Assembly: GCF_004343725.1 (NCBI RefSeq)
Contig: NZ_PTQW01000010.1
Coordinates: 88,261-152,260 of the forward strand
Length of the DNA stretch: 64,000 bases
Source of the DNA: Treponema sp. J25
GTDB lineage: Bacteria; Spirochaetota; Spirochaetia; Treponematales; Breznakiellaceae
Direction: 5' to 3'
The notes below the pieces were generated by a model. The model had not been told where the DNA came from. It saw only the letters and a list, made by a program, of their open reading frames with translations, and did no database searches. Within the stretch, counting starts at the first letter, position 1; every line of letters starts with the position of its first letter. Shown in pieces: positions 8,988 to 17,318 of this stretch. A program made the translations under genes and the position numbers.

Positions 8988-9938
8988 ATGGGAATAAAAA
9001 AACTCTTCTTCCTGGTAGGGTTTATGGGTTTCTTCCCCGTGCTCATGTTCCTCACGGCGCAACAAGGGGTGGAGATCGTATGGGTCGAAGGAAAGGTTGA
9101 AGAACAGCAACAAGGAAACAAATGGACCTTTATAGAAGAAGGCACCACCGTACTTCCTACGGCGATTCTGAGGCTTTCCAGGGATACCCTGGTGGAACTT
9201 CGGTATGGACCTCTTCATATGAGGTTACGAAAACCCGGTGTATATAATCTGGCGGAGATTATTAGTTCCACTCGGGAAGCTCAGAAAAATTCTACGGGCC
9301 CTGGGATGATGGTGGAAAAGATTGCTCGACTTGTAGGAAAAGATACGACTTCTCCCGTTATTACTACCACCGCAGGCGCCAGAGGAGCAAGCGCGCAAGA
9401 TAGTTCTCTCCTTGAAACAATGTGTTGGGATGAAGGAGAAAGAACAGAGGGTATAAAGGAAAAAGAAGATCCTTTCTTGTATATCCTTTCCCTTTATGCA
9501 GAAGGGGATTATCCTGCCGTAGTCAAAGGCGCCCAAGCAATAAAACAAAGGGGAACGGTTTCCCCGGAAGAGGTGTTTCGTGCTACCTATTGGGAAGCGG
9601 TGGCGTTGTATGCCCAGGATCTCCTTTTGCCGGCCTTGCGGGTATTAGAAAATACGCCGTTTTATTCAAATGTGCCTGAATACGGCCCCGCTGTCTTTTT
9701 AAAGGCCCGCTTGTATATGGATATGACTGACTGGTCTCAAGCTTTAGGGTGTTTGCAGCAGTATGAGGGGGTAAATATATCTGTGAGGGATCGACAGGCC
9801 GCCTTGTTTTTACAGGCCCTTTGCTATGAAGGATTGGCGAAAAAAGGGGAGGCTAAAAAGGTATTGGAAATAGCCCAGGCCCTCGATCCAAACAGTGATG
9901 TGGGGCAGGAGATATCTGCTTATCTAAAGAGGATGTAA
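8988..9938 (+). CDS. FecR-like / TPR exported protein
   Basis: A 316-residue protein. A signal peptide (MGIKKLFFLVGFMGFFPVL) is followed by a FecR-like segment (VEGKVEEQQQG, TVLPTAILRLSRDTLVELRYG, residues about 25-85) and a helical C-terminal half with TPR-type repeats. The start at 8988 is preferred because AAAGGAGG lies at 8975-8982; an upstream ATG at 8958 overlaps the previous stop but leaves ten extra residues before the signal peptide. It is the last gene of the envelope operon and may scaffold the other two. That role is inference. Confidence 0.7.
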   Translation: MGIKKLFFLVGFMGFFPVLMFLTAQQGVEIVWVEGKVEEQQQGNKWTFIEEGTTVLPTAILRLSRDTLVELRYGPLHMRLRKPGVYNLAEIISSTREAQKNSTGPGMMVEKIARLVGKDTTSPVITTTAGARGASAQDSSLLETMCWDEGERTEGIKEKEDPFLYILSLYAEGDYPAVVKGAQAIKQRGTVSPEEVFRATYWEAVALYAQDLLLPALRVLENTPFYSNVPEYGPAVFLKARLYMDMTDWSQALGCLQQYEGVNISVRDRQAALFLQALCYEGLAKKGEAKKVLEIAQALDPNSDVGQEISAYLKRM

Positions 9939-9954
9939 AGATCTTCGTTGAGGG

Positions 9955-9981
9955 GTGGGGCGCCATTCTCAGACGCCCCAC
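9955..9981. terminator. GC-rich hairpin between convergent genes
   Basis: GTGGGGCG (9955-9962) pairs with CGCCCCAC (9974-9981) between the FecR-like gene and metY, which converge here. No T-run follows on either strand, so it may stop transcription weakly or protect mRNA ends. Confidence 0.45.
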
Positions 9982-9986
9982 AGGCG

Positions 9987-11276
9987 TTATATCCTTCCCA
10001 GGCTTTGTTCAATATCGCCAATAATATCCTCTATCGATTCAAGGCCGATGGAAAGCCGAACCAGATCGGGACTGAGGCCCCCTTCCCGTTGCTGCTCTTC
10101 GGTAAGCTGGGAGTGGCTCGTGGACGCGGGATGTAGGGCAAGACTCTTCGCATCCCCCACGTTTGCCAGGTGAGAAAAGAGGCGCAACCCATCGATGAAA
10201 CGCTCCGCTGCCGCTTTCCCTCCCCTGGGACCGAAGACCACCATTCCCCCAAAACCCCGTTTCAGGTACCGCTGGGCTATGGGATAGGTGGGGTCAGTGG
10301 GAAGTCCCGGATAGCGTACCCAGGCTACCTTAGGATGCTTGGCCAGGAACTGGGCTACCTGTAAAGCGTTTTCGCTGTGCCGGCTCATGCGCAGGTGGAG
10401 CGTCTCTAAACCCTGGAGAAAGATCCAGGCATTGTCCGGTGAAAGACAGGCCCCCAGATTGCGCAGGGGAACGGTACGGAATCGGAGGGCAAAGGCAATC
10501 CGGGCGAGTTCTGGGGGTAAATCCAGGGCCCAGCGCAGGCCATGATAGTTTCGATCTGGCTGGGTAAAAAGGCTAAACCGGGGGTCGGACCAGTCAAAAT
10601 TGCCCGCATCGGTCATGATGCCTCCAATGGCGGTCCCATGCCCTCCCATCCACTTGGTAAGGGAATTAATGACAATATTTGCCCCATGTTCGATGGTTCT
10701 AAGAAGGTAGGGGGTGGTGAAGGTCCCGTCGACGATGAGGGGCAGGTGATGTTTTTTTGCGATGGCCGCCACCGCTTCGATGTCGATCACATCGAGGACA
10801 GGGTTCCCGATGGTTTCGATATAAAACGCCCGGGTTTTTTCGGTGACCAGTCGATCGAAGCTTTCGGGGTCCCGGTGGTCCGCAAAACGTACGGTAATCC
10901 CCAGGTCCGGCAGAATCGCATCGAACATGGTATAGGTGCCGCCGTACAGGTTGGGGGCAGAGATGATTTCGTCCCCCGCCTTTGCTAAGGTTATAATCGC
11001 ATAAAAGATGGCGCTGGTCCCTGAAGAAACCGCCACCGATGCGGCTCCCCCTTCAAGAATACTGACCCGCTGTTCCAACACCTCGTTGGTAGGGTTGCCC
11101 AGGCGGCTGTAAATATTCCCAAATTCCTTGAGTGCAAAGAGTCGGGCCGCGTGGTCCGCACTTTTAAACACATAACTACTGGTTCGATACACCGGTACCG
11201 CCCGGGAAAGGGTGGTGGGATCCGGTTCCTGGCCACCGTGTAAAGTGGCGGTTTCAAAATGTTCGTATTTGTTCAT
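9987..11276 (-). CDS. metY: O-acetylhomoserine sulfhydrylase (PLP enzyme)
   Basis: A 429-residue Cys/Met metabolism PLP enzyme that joins O-acetylhomoserine with sulfide or methanethiol. The N-terminus (FETATLHGGQEPDPTTLSRAVP), the YSRLGNPTNEVLE segment and the PLP-lysine motif NSLTKWMGGHG are diagnostic of the MetY branch. The start at 11276 follows GGAGG; a TTG at 11312 has AAGGAG too close to be useful. It lies downstream of metA on the same strand across a 212-base structured spacer. Together they form direct sulfhydrylation of homoserine, and the MetA active site agrees with an acetyl donor. Confidence 0.93.
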   Translation of the reverse strand: MNKYEHFETATLHGGQEPDPTTLSRAVPVYRTSSYVFKSADHAARLFALKEFGNIYSRLGNPTNEVLEQRVSILEGGAASVAVSSGTSAIFYAIITLAKAGDEIISAPNLYGGTYTMFDAILPDLGITVRFADHRDPESFDRLVTEKTRAFYIETIGNPVLDVIDIEAVAAIAKKHHLPLIVDGTFTTPYLLRTIEHGANIVINSLTKWMGGHGTAIGGIMTDAGNFDWSDPRFSLFTQPDRNYHGLRWALDLPPELARIAFALRFRTVPLRNLGACLSPDNAWIFLQGLETLHLRMSRHSENALQVAQFLAKHPKVAWVRYPGLPTDPTYPIAQRYLKRGFGGMVVFGPRGGKAAAERFIDGLRLFSHLANVGDAKSLALHPASTSHSQLTEEQQREGGLSPDLVRLSIGLESIEDIIGDIEQSLGRI

Positions 11277-11414
11277 CCTATGCCTCCGTAAAACATACCC
11301 CAATGACCCCAATTCTCCTTACGTTGGGGTTCAGGGCCTTTTTCTTTCCCCCAGGAATATTCTATATAAAATGATTTTCTGGGGGCCAGGTCGGCAGAAA
11401 GGGTGAAAGGTTTT

Positions 11415-11467
11415 CCCGTCGCCTTCTCTTCCGGTATCTGCCGTCTTCCTGAAAGAAGGCCAACGGG
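11415..11467 (-). ncRNA. Structured RNA element between metA and metY
   Basis: A 15-bp stem with one bulge: arms 11415-11429 and 11452-11467, loop of 22 bases. Two positions that mismatch on the plus strand become G-U pairs in minus-strand RNA, so the structure fits the metA-metY transcript. No T-run follows in that direction, so it is not a simple terminator. I found no match to SAM-I riboswitch or T-box cores. Its role is unknown. Confidence 0.45.
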
Positions 11468-11488
11468 TGATATGGATGCTCTATGCCC

Positions 11489-12469
11489 CTAGCGGGGCAT
11501 CGGACTTGCGGAGGCAAGGCTCGTTTCTACTGGTATATGACCCCGTTCTGCGGGGGTGAGTTCCGCTAAATCGTAGGGGGTTTCCTGATACACGCAATAG
11601 TTAAGCCAGTTGGCGTACAAAAGGTGTGCGTGGGCCCGCCAGTTCATAATGGGGGTACGGCCTGGATCGTCGTCAGGGAAATAGTGGCGGGGAATTCTTA
11701 TGGGGAGCCCCCGTTCCCGGTCCCGGTCGTATTCTGCTTTCAGGGTGAGTCGGTCATATTCGGGGTGGCCGGTAACAAAAATCATCCGGCGGTCCCGGGA
11801 ACTTATCAGATAGAGTCCCGATTCTTCAGAGGTTGCAAGTATTTTAAGCAGGGGATGTTGTGCCACATCCTCTTCCCGAATTTCGGTATGCCGTGACTGG
11901 GGCGCATAGAATTCTTCATCAAAGCCCCGCACTAGTGGTTCGAGGGGTTTCAAAAGGCGATGTTTAAAGATCCCAAAAACCTTTTCGGACACCGGATACT
12001 TGGGTATTCCAAAATGATGGTACAACCCTGCCTGGGCTCCCCAGCAGATATGCAGAGTAGACCACACGTTGGTAACGCTCCAGTCCATGATACGGACTAA
12101 TTCTTCCCAGTAATCGACCTCCTCAAAGGGAAGGGTTTCTACGGGAGCCCCGGTAATCACAAGACCATCGAACCGCTCCCCAAGGATCTCATCGGTGGTT
12201 TCGTAAAAAGTCTCCAGGTGTTCCTGGGGAGTGTTTTTTGAATCATGGCTTGCCATCCGAATAAAGCGAACATCCACCTGGAGCGCCGTATTCCCCAGCA
12301 GGCGTAACAGTTGGGTTTCGGTAACAATCTTTGTGGGCATGAGGTTAAGCACCGCAATACGCAGAGGTCGGATATCCTGGTGAATCGCCCGCTCATAGGT
12401 CATGACAAAGATATTTTCTGTCTCTAAGACCGAACGAGCAGGAAGGTTGTCAGGAATACGTACGGGCAT
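11489..12469 (-). CDS. metA: Homoserine O-acetyltransferase, MetA family
   Basis: A 326-residue MetA-family acyltransferase that activates homoserine for methionine synthesis. The catalytic cysteine is C142 in [10 protein letters not shown] and the catalytic histidine lies in VTGHPEYDR. The MetA family contains both succinyl- and acetyltransferases; residue 111 is known to separate them (Glu for acetyl-CoA, Gly for succinyl-CoA). Here TGAPVE places Glu at 111, so acetyl-CoA is predicted, in agreement with metY downstream. A good promoter lies at 12509-12536 on this strand. Confidence 0.93.
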   Translation of the reverse strand: MPVRIPDNLPARSVLETENIFVMTYERAIHQDIRPLRIAVLNLMPTKIVTETQLLRLLGNTALQVDVRFIRMASHDSKNTPQEHLETFYETTDEILGERFDGLVITGAPVETLPFEEVDYWEELVRIMDWSVTNVWSTLHICWGAQAGLYHHFGIPKYPVSEKVFGIFKHRLLKPLEPLVRGFDEEFYAPQSRHTEIREEDVAQHPLLKILATSEESGLYLISSRDRRMIFVTGHPEYDRLTLKAEYDRDRERGLPIRIPRHYFPDDDPGRTPIMNWRAHAHLLYANWLNYCVYQETPYDLAELTPAERGHIPVETSLASASPMPR

Positions 12470-12508
12470 AGGGTGCCTCCTCTTCCCGAAATTCTAGCTT
12501 TGAGGAGA

Positions 12509-12536
12509 ATATTACTAAATACGTCAGAAATGTCAA
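12509..12536 (-). promoter_or_regulatory. metA promoter
   Basis: On the minus strand, consensus TTGACA (12531-12536), a 16-base spacer and TAATAT (12509-12514) precede metA by about 40 bases. No MetJ-like or riboswitch signature was seen in the short leader. Confidence 0.65.
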
Positions 12537-12621
12537 GACTAGTAAAAATGTTTTTAGTAAGCTAGCCAAAAAAGTTTTGAGTATTTTCTTAAGGACGCAA
12601 AAAAAGTACTATATTTATACT

Positions 12622-14250
12622 ATGAATGATCGGCCCTATTCGGTAGGGAAAAGGATGCTTCTTTTTACGGGATTCTTTTCCTGTATTCTCATTCTTGCCT
12701 TGACCCTGCATTTTTACTATGGTATGTATCCCTATCTTCAGGAAAGTTCAAAAAGCTTTTTACAGGAGAAGAATCGTAGCCTAAATAATTTTATAGAGGC
12801 CTATTTTAATGAGATGATTCATACCCTGCAGATGTTAGCTTCTTATCCAGAGTTGTTGTCTTCTTCCCAGGGAGCCAAAGAGCATCAGCAATTAGTGGTG
12901 CAATACCTTTCAGCGGTTAAAAAGTTTAATACCCACGTATACCGGGTGTACAGTATATATCGAGATGGGACAATCCTAGCCCCTGATCCGATGCCGAAAA
13001 ACAATGGGAGCATCCAGAGTTTTTCCTGGTATTTAGAAAGGCTTCCTCAATTACAACAGGAGGATCTCTTTATTGGATTCTTGCAGCAAGACCCCTCTTC
13101 TGGGGATGCCCTTTTGTCATTGCTCCATCGCCTTATACATCCTGAATATGGTTTTGTGGGACTTCTTGTTATTGATAGCCGGGTAGAGAATATTGTAGAT
13201 CAACTAAAATTTCGATCCAGTTTTTATACTTCTTCGTATAGTTTTATTTTGGATAAAAACCTGATATGTCTTGCCCATCCTCGGCAGGAACTCATAGGGG
13301 TGCATTTTCTGGATACGGTAAAGCTGCGTAGTGCCTTTGGCAAGTCTCTTTTTTTTAATTATGATTTTGAAGGAATACGAAAGATTGCCTACGCTTCATA
13401 TCTAGAGAATAGCGGATGGTATCTGGTTACTACCGTTAATGAAGAGGAATTATTTTCTCCCATAATAAAAATTATGTTAGTGTATGTTTTAGAGATAATT
13501 GTGTTAGTTCTTATCTTTAGTGTTATTTTTTATTATTTCTGGAACCATGAAATTCTTGAGCCCCTTCGGAGTCTCCGTGAATATGTATATACGGTAATTC
13601 ATAATGATTCGCTAGTAGAATCAGGGATAACGCTTTCATTGCCAAACCATGAAATAGGGCAAATTGCCCAATACATTGGCAAGTTAACAAGTCAATCGTT
13701 GTATCAGAAAAATCAAGAGCTCTTAGAAAAGAATAAGCTTCTAGAATCATTAGCAATCCATGATTTTTTAACGGGTCTCTTTAACAGAAGAAAAATCGAA
13801 GAGCTTTTAAAAACAGAGTATGAACGATGTGTCCGCTACAACACTTCCCTGAGCCTTATCCTGTATGATATTGATTTCTTTAAGAACGTAAACGATAGCT
13901 ATGGGCATCAAGAGGGTGATAGGGTTTTGAAGGAACTTACCTTACTTATTTCTCATAATATCCGTAAAACCGATATGCATGGTCGGTGGGGAGGAGAAGA
14001 ATTCCTGGTGATCCTGCCTGAAACTCCCATCTCTGTTGTTCAGGAAGTAGCAGAAAAATTACGGAAAGTTGTAGAATCCCACGATTTTGAGCTTCCCCAG
14101 CACATAACGATAAGTGCGGGGGTAACCGTTGTACAAACCGATGAAACTCTAGATAAGGTGCTCCAGCGGCTTGACTCGGCGTTATATATGGCTAAGAAGA
14201 CAGGAAGAAATAGGGTGCACGCGGAATGGCCGGAAAACGGCTACGTTTAA
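12622..14250 (+). CDS. Membrane diguanylate cyclase with extracytoplasmic sensor
   Basis: A 542-residue cyclic di-GMP synthase. A transmembrane segment (about residues 11-32) leads into a long extracytoplasmic region resembling a dCache sensor. A second membrane segment near residues 290-310 (IIVLVLIFSVIFYYF) and a HAMP-like linker follow. The C-terminal GGDEF domain has GGEEF at residues 457-461 and an RKTD inhibitory site five residues before it, so it should be active and product-inhibited. The start at 12622 begins just before the membrane segment, but no ribosome site is evident. TACTAT nine bases upstream could make the message nearly leaderless. Confidence 0.88.
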   Translation: MNDRPYSVGKRMLLFTGFFSCILILALTLHFYYGMYPYLQESSKSFLQEKNRSLNNFIEAYFNEMIHTLQMLASYPELLSSSQGAKEHQQLVVQYLSAVKKFNTHVYRVYSIYRDGTILAPDPMPKNNGSIQSFSWYLERLPQLQQEDLFIGFLQQDPSSGDALLSLLHRLIHPEYGFVGLLVIDSRVENIVDQLKFRSSFYTSSYSFILDKNLICLAHPRQELIGVHFLDTVKLRSAFGKSLFFNYDFEGIRKIAYASYLENSGWYLVTTVNEEELFSPIIKIMLVYVLEIIVLVLIFSVIFYYFWNHEILEPLRSLREYVYTVIHNDSLVESGITLSLPNHEIGQIAQYIGKLTSQSLYQKNQELLEKNKLLESLAIHDFLTGLFNRRKIEELLKTEYERCVRYNTSLSLILYDIDFFKNVNDSYGHQEGDRVLKELTLLISHNIRKTDMHGRWGGEEFLVILPETPISVVQEVAEKLRKVVESHDFELPQHITISAGVTVVQTDETLDKVLQRLDSALYMAKKTGRNRVHAEWPENGYV

Positions 14251-14290
14251 GGGTATCGGTGGTACAAAAAGTTTTTCCACTCATCATACA

Positions 14291-14318
14291 AAACAGGAAG
14301 AGATTTCCCTGTTTCTTC
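14291..14318 (+). terminator. Weak hairpin between convergent genes
   Basis: AAACAGG (14291-14297) pairs with CCTGTTT (14308-14314), followed by CTTCTT. It lies between the diguanylate cyclase and the convergent methyltransferase. Confidence 0.4.
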
Positions 14319-14411
14319 TTCAATTTTACCACTTCTAAGAATCCGTAGTACCGCGCAAATATTTTTACGAAAATTGAAGGGGTGTTTTTCATATCTTATG
14401 CTTCGTATCCT

Positions 14412-15251
14412 TTATATCTTTTTGTCTTTACATAAAAGAAGGGCTATGCGATCTCCATAGTTAAAGGTTTTAGCGGCCCAATCGAAAAAAGCCTTTTTGA
14501 GAGGAGAAATACTTCCCCGGGTATGACCACTACCAAAGCGGGTCGTGTGCAGAATACGGATATTCTGTCGTTTTAAGAAATGACGCAACCCCTGGTAGGT
14601 GGGAATGTTCAGGTGTTCATCGGCCATGAAAAAACGCCACCCCTCACCCTGGCGTTCGGAGATCCATCCTGCAACGGGTACTTCGAGAACAACAAGGCCC
14701 TCCTCTTTTAATACCCGTCGAAGGTGAAAAAAACAGGATTCCATATCGGAGAGGTGCTCAAGAATGTGGAAAAGAAAGAGATTATCTACCGAATCGGAGG
14801 GAAGTTGCTCAAGGCCACCCTTGTAGATACGATATCTCCCCGGAGGAATTTGTTCCAGTAAGGGCGTTGATATATCCAGGCCGATGATATCCCGTCCCCC
14901 CTTTTCGTAAAGATAGTGGAGAAACATCCCGTTGGCGCAACCCAGCTCGGCGTTCGTATGATTTTTTATTCTCTCCAGGGGAAAACGAAGCTCCTGGAGG
15001 GTCATATCCCGTTCTTTTTGGAGGACCGCATATCCCTGGGGATCTAAGTAGCCCGCATTAAGAATTTCTTTAATTTCGGGGTACTGTTGATAATAGGCAT
15101 CAAGAACATCCTGAGTGGGATAGGGAACCTGTCGGTAGGAACCACAGGCGCTGCATCGATAATAATATATGATTTCACCGGTAAGAAGGGACTTTTTTGT
15201 ATGCCGTTCTCTCAGAGCGGGCTCCAGGCAGAAGGGGCAGCGCATGTTCAT
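14412..15251 (-). CDS. Zinc-ribbon class I SAM methyltransferase
   Basis: About 279 residues from the ATG at 15251. The N-terminus holds two Cys pairs (CPFC and CSAC), like a zinc ribbon. A Rossmann methyltransferase core follows: motif I is AELGCANGMFLHYL, the acidic end of strand 2 is IIGLDIS, and FLFHILEHLSD matches the Methyltransf_11 post-I region. This layout is common in methyltransferases of sugar or lipid intermediates, but the substrate is unknown. The start is unsure: ATGs at 15251 and 15245 and a TTG at 15287 are possible and none has a good ribosome site. It follows gcvH on the same strand. Confidence 0.75.
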   Translation of the reverse strand: MNMRCPFCLEPALRERHTKKSLLTGEIIYYYRCSACGSYRQVPYPTQDVLDAYYQQYPEIKEILNAGYLDPQGYAVLQKERDMTLQELRFPLERIKNHTNAELGCANGMFLHYLYEKGGRDIIGLDISTPLLEQIPPGRYRIYKGGLEQLPSDSVDNLFLFHILEHLSDMESCFFHLRRVLKEEGLVVLEVPVAGWISERQGEGWRFFMADEHLNIPTYQGLRHFLKRQNIRILHTTRFGSGHTRGSISPLKKAFFDWAAKTFNYGDRIALLLCKDKKI

Positions 15252-15308
15252 ACAAGCAGTGTAAAAAATGAGGAACCCCTTTGGCAAGAGCGGGGCGCGG
15301 TTTTCCTT

Positions 15309-15692
15309 TCAGAATTCGCCGATAAAAGTCCGGTACTCTTCGGGGGATAGGAGGCCGGAAAATTGTTCTGGCTTCTCCCCTTGCAGTTGGAATATCCAGC
15401 CCTTTCCGTAACAATCGTGACCTATCCATTCGGGATGTTTCTCCAGGGCCTTATTAACGGCGATCACCGTTCCTGCAAGGGGCATGATAAGATCCTGCGC
15501 GGCCTTTGCCGATTCGATTACTCCCCACACCGCTCCTGCTTCGTAATGATGGGCTACCCGGGGAAGTTCGATATACACGATATCCCCGAGGGATCGCAGG
15601 GCATGATGGGTAAGCCCCACCACAAAGAGGCTCCCTTCTTTTCGGACCCAGAGGTGTTCCTTGCTGTACCGGGCGCTGGTATCGATATGCAT
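15309..15692 (-). CDS. gcvH: Glycine cleavage system H protein
   Basis: A 127-residue lipoyl carrier that shuttles the methylamine group between the P, T and L proteins of glycine cleavage. The N-terminus (YSKEHLWVRKEG) and the lipoylation site ESAKAAQDL with Lys63 match the family. AAGGG precedes the ATG. No gcvP, gcvT or lpd is in the window, so this copy stands alone. Orphan H proteins can also act as lipoate relay proteins. The neighbouring methyltransferase has no known link. Confidence 0.93.
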   Translation of the reverse strand: MHIDTSARYSKEHLWVRKEGSLFVVGLTHHALRSLGDIVYIELPRVAHHYEAGAVWGVIESAKAAQDLIMPLAGTVIAVNKALEKHPEWIGHDCYGKGWIFQLQGEKPEQFSGLLSPEEYRTFIGEF

Positions 15693-15745
15693 GTGCGGTT
15701 CCCTTATCCTCTTCTCTATTCCCTTTCGTGGTCCTCAGCAGGCTT

Positions 15746-15774
15746 ACTATACCGGGGGGTAGAGAAAAAGGCAA
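15746..15774 (-). promoter_or_regulatory. gcvH promoter
   Basis: Minus-strand TTGCCT (15769-15774), a 17-base spacer and TATAGT (15746-15751) lie upstream of gcvH. The boxes match the consensus in 4 of 6 and 5 of 6 positions. Confidence 0.55.
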
Positions 15775-15844
15775 GGTTTTACTGTTGAGCTTTTCCGCCC
15801 TGGGACCAGAAAAGCTACAACCCAGAGTGAATGGTTGCAAGTAG

Positions 15845-15873
15845 TTGACAGAAAGAGTTCTGTTTCGTATGGT
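15845..15873 (+). promoter_or_regulatory. Promoter of the FMN riboswitch / rfu operon
   Basis: Consensus TTGACA (15845-15850), a 17-base spacer and TATGGT (15868-15873) place the transcript start at about 15880, exactly where the first riboswitch helix begins. Confidence 0.75.
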
Positions 15874-15879
15874 AATACA

Positions 15880-16015
15880 TAGATTTTCAGGGTCGGGTGA
15901 GCCCTGCGATGCAGGGTAATTCCCTACCGGCGGTGATAGCCCGCGACTTGGCCATGGCCAACTGAATCGGTGAAATTCCGATGCCGACGGTATAGTCCGG
16001 ATGGAAGAAAATCTA
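15880..16015 (+). promoter_or_regulatory. FMN riboswitch (RFN element)
   Basis: The conserved RFN blocks are all readable: AGGGTCGGGTGA, TTCCCTACCGGCGGTGATAG, AGCCCGCGA, GGTGAAATTCCGATGCCGAC and GTCCGGATGGAAGA. Helix P1 is TAGATTTTC (15880-15888) with GAAAATCTA (16007-16015). It senses flavin mononucleotide and controls the riboflavin uptake operon that follows. Confidence 0.97.
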
Positions 16016-16099
16016 CCAAATTCTTCAAGCGGCCGTAGAAGAATTTGGTCAGCGATTTTCGATGAAAAGCACCCTGGATATCATCCGGGGTTTTTTTTT
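16015..16099 (+). terminator. Riboswitch expression platform: hairpin plus intrinsic terminator
   Basis: A perfect 12-bp hairpin (16015-16026 with 16038-16049) is followed by the terminator CCCTGGAT-atc-ATCCGGGG (16072-16090) and nine T. CATCCGG in the terminator (16082-16088) can instead pair with CCGGATG (15997-16003) in the 3' strand of the aptamer. Without FMN this antiterminator can form; with FMN the aptamer holds CCGGATG and the terminator forms. Confidence 0.88.
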
Positions 16100-16132
16100 G
16101 CCCCGGTAATATCCGAGGAAGGAGGATCGATT

Positions 16133-17233
16133 ATGAAGATCCTGAGGGTACCCGAAAAGAGGGGTAGCAAGTTTTTGTTTGTAGGGATTGGTTTTATTCT
16201 GTCCGCCGCATTGGCCGTGGCAGGGGGTGTACGCGATAGCCAGGGTTCCGGTGCGAATACAGGAGGAACTCCTAAAAAAGCCTCCATTGCCGTCTTTGTG
16301 CCCGGAGTTACCGCCGGAAGCCCCGTTTATGAGATGCTGGTAAAAGGGGTGGAACGGGCAATACAGGAGAATCCGGGGGTGGCCCTTAAAATCCTGGAGG
16401 CCGGGTATAACCAGGCCGAATGGGAAACAAAGCTCACAAGCCTTGCCGCCACGGGTCAATATGACCTTATCGTATCGTCTAACCCGGCCCTTCCTGCGCT
16501 GTGTGCTCAGGTGGCTAAAAAGTTTCCCCGCCAGAAATTCTTATTACTTGATGGGGAACTCGCGGGTAATCCCCAGATCTATACCCTCCGGTATAACCAG
16601 CGAGAACAGGGATATATGGCAGGGTACCTGGCGGCTTTGTATGTTCAGGATCTGGCCCGGCGATCCGGTAATGCCGGAAAAACCGTGAGTAAGCGGCTTG
16701 GGCTTCTGGCAGGCCAGGAGTACCCCGCCATGAATGAGATTATCCTGCCCGGTTTTCGGTCAGGGGCCCAGGCGGTGGATCCCGCCTTCGAAGTGGATTT
16801 CCGGGTGCTGGGGAACTGGTATGATGCTTCCAAAGCGGGAGAACTGGCCCGCAGCATGATCCGGGGCGGGGCTCAGGTTATTCTCCCCATCGCAGGAGGG
16901 GGAAATCAGGGGGTGCTGCAGGCCGCGGAAGAAGCCGCCATTAAGGTCCTCTGGTTTGATGTTAACGGTTATGCCCTAAAGCCTGGCGTGGTGATCGGGA
17001 GCTCTATCCTTCGGCAAGACCGGGCGGCCTACGAAAAGGTGACCCTGTATTTGCAGGACAAGCTTCCCTTTGGGAAGGCGGATCTGGTGGGAGTAAGGGA
17101 GGGCTATGTGGACTTTGTAGACGATGACCCACTCTATCTCCAGGCAGTGCCTGCGGCGGTCCGCGAATCGATGGGGAACCTCCTTGCCCGCCTGCGAAAG
17201 GGAGAACTCATTATTCCGGAACGGGAAAAATAG
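16133..17233 (+). CDS. rfuA: Riboflavin-binding protein, BMP/Med family
   Basis: A 366-residue periplasmic binding protein of the BMP (PnrA/Med) family. Together with the FMN riboswitch and the three transporter genes after it, it matches RfuA of the Treponema riboflavin uptake system. Features are SIAVFVPGVTAGSPVYEMLVKG, then DLIVSSNPALP and QGYMAGYLAALY. The start at 16133 follows GGAGG at 16121. The signal sequence (FLFVGIGFILSAALAVAGG) lacks a lipobox cysteine, unlike the T. pallidum protein, which is a lipoprotein. It may therefore be soluble in the periplasm or anchored by an uncleaved signal. Confidence 0.9.
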   Translation: MKILRVPEKRGSKFLFVGIGFILSAALAVAGGVRDSQGSGANTGGTPKKASIAVFVPGVTAGSPVYEMLVKGVERAIQENPGVALKILEAGYNQAEWETKLTSLAATGQYDLIVSSNPALPALCAQVAKKFPRQKFLLLDGELAGNPQIYTLRYNQREQGYMAGYLAALYVQDLARRSGNAGKTVSKRLGLLAGQEYPAMNEIILPGFRSGAQAVDPAFEVDFRVLGNWYDASKAGELARSMIRGGAQVILPIAGGGNQGVLQAAEEAAIKVLWFDVNGYALKPGVVIGSSILRQDRAAYEKVTLYLQDKLPFGKADLVGVREGYVDFVDDDPLYLQAVPAAVRESMGNLLARLRKGELIIPEREK

Positions 17234-17318
17234 CTTGTGAAACGGAAAGTTCCGGGGGGCTTCTCCTCTACTCATATCTTGAGGAGAGGAAAAGGGGCCC
17301 CTCCCATAAGGGGGTACG

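Noticed and set aside
11277..11488. SAM-I riboswitch or T-box before metY
   Set aside because: Neither the SAM-I core nor the T-box sequence can be found; only an unclassified stem remains.
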